This document shows positions 34,261-36,981 of a stretch of DNA of 36,981 bases, in pieces. Location of the stretch: the NCBI GenBank assembly GCA_023664685.1, contig JAMPFC010000001.1:107771-144751 (forward strand), written 5' to 3'. Position numbers and translations under genes: made by a program. Numbering within the stretch: position 1 is the stretch's first letter; every line of letters starts with the position of its first letter. The stretch comes from Roseburia sp. (GTDB taxonomy: Bacteria; Bacillota; Clostridia; Lachnospirales; Lachnospiraceae). The notes under the pieces are model-generated. The model saw only the letters and a program-made list of their open reading frames with translations, did no database searches and was not told the origin of the DNA.

Positions 34261-35013
34261 ATGCTGTGGGAATATCCTTATTTGTATGAGACTCATCTTC
34301 ATACGAGCGAAGCGAGTGCCTGTGCGGTTTCTTCCGGGCGGGAGATGGCACAGGCGTGTAAGCGTGCTGGTTACACCGGAATCATAGTGACAAATCATAA
34401 CTGGCACGGAAACCATTGCATTGACGACCGCCTGTCTTGGGAGCGGTGGATCCGTGCCTATGCGGCCGGTTATGAAGAGGCAAAACGATGGGGCGATAAA
34501 AATGGACTGGATGTGTTTTTCGGGTATGAGGCATATTATCAGGGGACAGAATTTTTGATCTATGGCGTCGATGCGGCGTGGCTGATTCGGCATCCGGAAA
34601 TAAAAGATGCTTCGATCGCGGAGCAGTATGAGTGGATTCACGAGGCGGGTGGTCTGGTGATCCATGCCCATCCGTTCCGGGAGGAGCCATATATACCGGA
34701 AATCCGCTTGTTTCCCCAATACGTGGATGGCGTGGAGGGGGTCAATGCGACGCATTCAAATCCTTTGAGTAAAAGCCATAATGATCCGGCGTTTGACACA
34801 AAGGCGATCGCCTACAGCCGCGAGCATCATCTTCCGATGACTGCGGGATCAGATGTCCACAGTACATATATTTTGGGCGGCGGTGTGGCATTTAAGAGAA
34901 AACTGCGGGATGTTCGGGATTATTGTGAGGCGATCCGTTCGGGGGAGGAGTATGTCATGACGAATGGGGATGTGTGGTATGATAGGGAGGGAAGGGAGAT
35001 ATTGTTCCGATAA
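34261..35013 (+). CDS. PHP-domain phosphoesterase
   Basis: Protein of 250 residues. The ATG at 34261 lies one base after the MATE stop, with GGAG six bases upstream inside that gene, so the two are coupled; starts at 34222 or 34249 lack a site. The PHP metal-binding motifs are visible: ETHLHTSEASAC (H-x-H), IIVTNHNW, FFGYEAY, VIHAHPFR and SDVHS. The fold holds two or three metal ions and hydrolyses phosphoesters; related single-domain proteins act on nucleotides or histidinol phosphate. The substrate is not known. There are no fused domains. Its 3' end overlaps the first of three short repeats ahead of fic. Confidence 0.88.
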   Translation: MLWEYPYLYETHLHTSEASACAVSSGREMAQACKRAGYTGIIVTNHNWHGNHCIDDRLSWERWIRAYAAGYEEAKRWGDKNGLDVFFGYEAYYQGTEFLIYGVDAAWLIRHPEIKDASIAEQYEWIHEAGGLVIHAHPFREEPYIPEIRLFPQYVDGVEGVNATHSNPLSKSHNDPAFDTKAIAYSREHHLPMTAGSDVHSTYILGGGVAFKRKLRDVRDYCEAIRSGEEYVMTNGDVWYDREGREILFR

Positions 35014-35056
35014 AGTATAAAATATTATTCCGATATATCTGGTATTATTCCTAAAA
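34999..35056 (+). repeat. Three copies of a TATTNTTCC repeat before the fic promoter
   Basis: Copies ATATTGTTCCGATA (34999-35012), ATATTATTCCGATA (35022-35035) and GTATTATTCCTAAA (35042-35055). The spacing is 23 and 20 bp, near two helical turns. The array ends just before the extended -10 of fic. Confidence 0.7.
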
Positions 35057-35058
35057 TG

Positions 35059-35067
35059 TGTTATACT
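35059..35067 (+). promoter_or_regulatory. Extended -10 promoter of fic
   Basis: TGTTATACT: TG one base before TATACT (35062-35067). It lies 26 bp before the ATG at 35094. No good -35 is visible, and the third repeat copy covers that area, so it may need an activator or be blocked by a repressor. Confidence 0.55.
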
Positions 35068-35093
35068 ATAGTTGAGAACGGAGGATTGATACT

Positions 35094-35987
35094 ATGTTTA
35101 TGACAGTTAAAATGGCTTCCGAAAAGTGGGGTATATCAGATCGGAGGATTCGGACTTTATGTTCTGAAGGTAGAATTTCCGGAGCATTTCAGGAGGGAAG
35201 AGCTTGGAAGATACCAATCGATGCTGTGAAGCCAGTTGATGGAAGATATAAGAGGAAAGAAAGTTTGTTGCCTGTCATTGATGAAAAGAAGAGACAACTT
35301 GATCTGAAAAGACCACTGACGGAGGGCGAACTGGCAAGACTAAATGAGGAGTTTGCGATAGAGTATACTTATAATTCGAATGCGATTGAGGGGAATACGT
35401 TGACACTCCGCGAAACGGATATGGTTTTAAGAGGAATTACCGTTGACAAAAAACCTTTGAAAGACCATATGGAGGCTGTGGGTCATAAAGAGGCGTTCGA
35501 TTATGTCGGTGAGTTGGTAAAGGAAAATGTACCGTTATCAGAGTATATTATTAAACAGATACATTTTTTAGTACTTGCCGACAAGCGTGAGGACAGAGGA
35601 GTCTATCGTCGGGTGCCTGTTCGTATTATGGGTGCGGCACATGAGCCAGTACAGCCATATATGATTGCGCCGAAGATGGAGGAATTGTTGATTGATTATA
35701 ATAAGAGTACGGAACATATCATTACCAGACTGGCAAAGTTTCATATTGAATTTGAGGGGATACACCCATTTATCGACGGTAACGGAAGAACAGGCAGACT
35801 GCTTGTGAATCTCGAACTAATGAAGGCGGGATTTCCACCGATCGATATTAAATTTACAGACAGAACGGCTTATTATAACGCATTTGACGAATATCATGTG
35901 AAACATGATCTGTCTGCTATGGAAAGTCTTTTTGCAAGATATGTGAATGAAAGGCTTGATCTGTATCTTACTATTTTGGATATATAA
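35094..35987 (+). CDS. Fic family protein with N-terminal helix-turn-helix (class II, self-inhibited)
   Basis: Protein of 297 residues; the ATG follows GGAGG at nine bases. Residues 1-45 look like a MerR/excisionase-type helix-turn-helix (MASEKWGISDRRIRTLCSEG). The inhibitory helix motif S-x-x-x-E-G is present as SNAIEG at 95-100, ahead of the Fic domain, which makes it a class II Fic. The catalytic loop HPFIDGNGRTGR is at 224-235, complete with the catalytic His. Fic enzymes transfer AMP, or another phosphate group, from a nucleotide to Ser/Thr/Tyr of a target. The target is not known. The HTH suggests DNA binding, possibly to the repeats just upstream. The gene stands outside the previous operon and close to an AT-rich, mobile-looking segment. 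Confidence 0.9.
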   Translation: MFMTVKMASEKWGISDRRIRTLCSEGRISGAFQEGRAWKIPIDAVKPVDGRYKRKESLLPVIDEKKRQLDLKRPLTEGELARLNEEFAIEYTYNSNAIEGNTLTLRETDMVLRGITVDKKPLKDHMEAVGHKEAFDYVGELVKENVPLSEYIIKQIHFLVLADKREDRGVYRRVPVRIMGAAHEPVQPYMIAPKMEELLIDYNKSTEHIITRLAKFHIEFEGIHPFIDGNGRTGRLLVNLELMKAGFPPIDIKFTDRTAYYNAFDEYHVKHDLSAMESLFARYVNERLDLYLTILDI

Positions 35988-36003
35988 ATTTGATGCCATC
36001 TTG

Positions 36004-36099
36004 CTAGTGTGGTGACCTGTTCATAATTAGCTCATCCGCTTTGCCGATGTGTAAATATTCTTCGTAGTTTTATCAAATATCAACAGGTCACCACACTAG
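36004..36099. repeat. 96-bp element with perfect 18-bp terminal inverted repeats
   Basis: CTAGTGTGGTGACCTGTT (36004-36021) and its exact reverse complement (36082-36099) enclose 60 bp with no ORF. There is no T-run after it, so it is not a standard terminator, and I see no clear target duplication. It has the form of a MITE-like short element or an insertion-sequence relic. It separates fic from the lipoprotein gene. Confidence 0.8.
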
Positions 36100-36141
36100 T
36101 CAGCTGTTTTGCTGTCGTTGATTAAAGGGGAGGTAGACCTA

Positions 36142-36831
36142 ATGAAGAAAATATATGCAGTAAGTTTTGTTTTTTTAATCCTGATATCTATTATCACGGT
36201 GGGCTGTGGCGGAATGGGAAACAATGTGTCCCAACGAACCCGGCAGGAAGAAAATCTGGTTCAAACAGAAGAGGAAATCAGCATTGAGATCATAGATAAA
36301 AAAATGGACATAAAGGGTCTTTATATTTCAGTACCACAAATATTAGGAGATACAGATACGGTTCAAAATTTTAATAAAATGATAATTAAAAAAATCGAAG
36401 AGTATATAGATGAGGGATCCAGTGTAGCCGAGTATCATTATACTGTTAAATGTAATGACGGGAGATATGTAAGTATAATTATAGAAATAATGCGAAATCT
36501 AGGAACATCACCATATCCGGGAAGTCAGGCCTACGCAATAAATTTAGATGTTAAGGAGAAAAAATTATTGGATAATGATGATCTTGTAGCAAATCCAAAA
36601 AAACTTTGCGAAGATATAAAGAATGGCAAATACATATTGCTTCCTGAAGATGAAATACCAAAAAATGTTGCATATCCTTCTGGTCATATTGAGAATAAAG
36701 AAATAGACGAAATTGAAGAAATGTATATGAATAAGGAATTGGAAATGTTTATTTCAAGTAAATCATTAGGTTTTATAGTTGTAATGCCTCATGCTATGGG
36801 GGATTACGCTATATTTGAAAGAGTAGATTAA
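36142..36831 (+). CDS. Lipoprotein of unknown function
   Basis: Protein of 229 residues. The ATG at 36142 follows GGGGAGGTAGACCTA; an in-frame ATG at 36109 would bury the signal peptide. A type II signal peptide ends in the lipobox TVGC, with lipidated Cys at 22. The rest, from about residue 45, alternates strands and helices: IEIIDKKMDIKGLYISVPQI, then a helix of NFNKMIIKKIEEYI, a strand YHYTVKCNDGRYVSIIIEI, and an end with AYAINLDVKEKKLLDNDDL. This order recalls DUF4163/DUF3298-type surface proteins, but weakly. The gene is clearly more AT-rich than its neighbours (many ATA, AAA, TTA codons), which suggests transfer. The next gene starts 46 bp on. Confidence 0.7.
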   Translation: MKKIYAVSFVFLILISIITVGCGGMGNNVSQRTRQEENLVQTEEEISIEIIDKKMDIKGLYISVPQILGDTDTVQNFNKMIIKKIEEYIDEGSSVAEYHYTVKCNDGRYVSIIIEIMRNLGTSPYPGSQAYAINLDVKEKKLLDNDDLVANPKKLCEDIKNGKYILLPEDEIPKNVAYPSGHIENKEIDEIEEMYMNKELEMFISSKSLGFIVVMPHAMGDYAIFERVD

Positions 36832-36877
36832 CGAATAGTATATTTTTAGAGAGGTCAAAAAGAAAAGGGGAGATGGC

Positions 36878-36981
36878 ATGTTTGCAAAACAGAGAGGAAA
36901 GTCAATAAGAAAAATAGTGCTTGGGATTTTGATTTTTCTTTTGGCAGTTATCTTTTTGAGCTTGATTTATTTAAAAAATAA
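36878..36981 (+). CDS. Start of a membrane-anchored protein (cut by window edge)
   Basis: 34 codons open to the last base. The ATG at 36878 has GGGGAGATGGC just upstream. The protein starts with a basic segment (MFAKQRGKSIRK) and then a hydrophobic helix (about 13-32), as in a signal anchor or signal peptide. It is AT-rich like the lipoprotein gene before it and could be in the same operon. Function cannot be told. Confidence 0.6.
   Translation, partial: MFAKQRGKSIRKIVLGILIFLLAVIFLSLIYLKN

Overview
The window reads as chromosome of a strictly anaerobic Clostridia member of the Bacillota, most likely a gut Lachnospiraceae. This rests on protein style (two pyruvate:ferredoxin oxidoreductases, AsnA-type asparagine synthetase, YtrA-type GntR regulator, ZapA with a long coiled coil, DUF3656 U32 peptidase), on strong AGGAGG-type ribosome binding sites, and on mid-range GC that drops in the last kilobase. 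The genus is not determined. Most genes are on the plus strand; there are no rRNA, tRNA, CRISPR or transposase genes.

Layout. (1) 3-3330: the 3' part of a hybrid histidine kinase/response regulator, then a family-1 solute-binding lipoprotein with no permeases. (2) 3343-5616: a RhuM-family gene meeting, tail to tail, a membrane protein that joins a YcxB-like domain to DUF4253. (3) 5800-9224: a promoter, a doubtful small ORF, folC and a Na/Pi-cotransporter family gene with a PhoU-like tail. (4) 9242-12210: a solitary HicB-type antitoxin with a near-ideal promoter containing a perfect operator-like palindrome; divergent from it HAD hydrolase - SGNH hydrolase - HAD hydrolase, with a 103-bp tandem duplication that left an 18-codon stub of the second HAD gene. 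(5) 12207-18322: envelope and division block: zapA-like gene and terminator, then U32 peptidase - FtsW/RodA/SpoVE - class B PBP, overlapping head to tail and closed by a terminator shared with the convergent operon. (6) 18338-20242 (minus): YtrA-type GntR regulator - ABC ATPase - ABC permease, with a dyad upstream. (7) 20501-28339: a small ORF, then two tandem full-length pyruvate:ferredoxin oxidoreductases. The first has the codon bias and ribosome site of a very highly expressed gene; the second does not. (8) 28388-35013: asnS - asnA - iron-containing alcohol dehydrogenase - sigma-70-like protein lacking region 4 - MATE transporter - PHP phosphoesterase, closely spaced. (9) 35000-36981: a class II Fic protein with an N-terminal HTH behind three copies of a short repeat, a 96-bp element bounded by perfect 18-bp inverted repeats, an AT-rich lipoprotein gene and the start of a membrane-anchored protein cut by the window edge.

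Functional reading. The central metabolic part (PFORs, alcohol dehydrogenase) fits fermentative pyruvate breakdown to acetyl-CoA, with reduced ferredoxin and alcohol as sinks. asnS/asnA couple asparagine synthesis to charging. The FtsW/RodA-PBP pair is a peptidoglycan polymerase/transpeptidase unit, and the facing YtrA-type ABC operon belongs to a family that in Bacillus responds to cell-wall antibiotics. I see no single large new system. The best leads are the truncated sigma-like protein, the HicB promoter/operator, the YcxB-DUF4253 fusion, the repeat array before fic, the 96-bp inverted-repeat element, and two fresh duplications (HAD stub; ZapA coiled coil).
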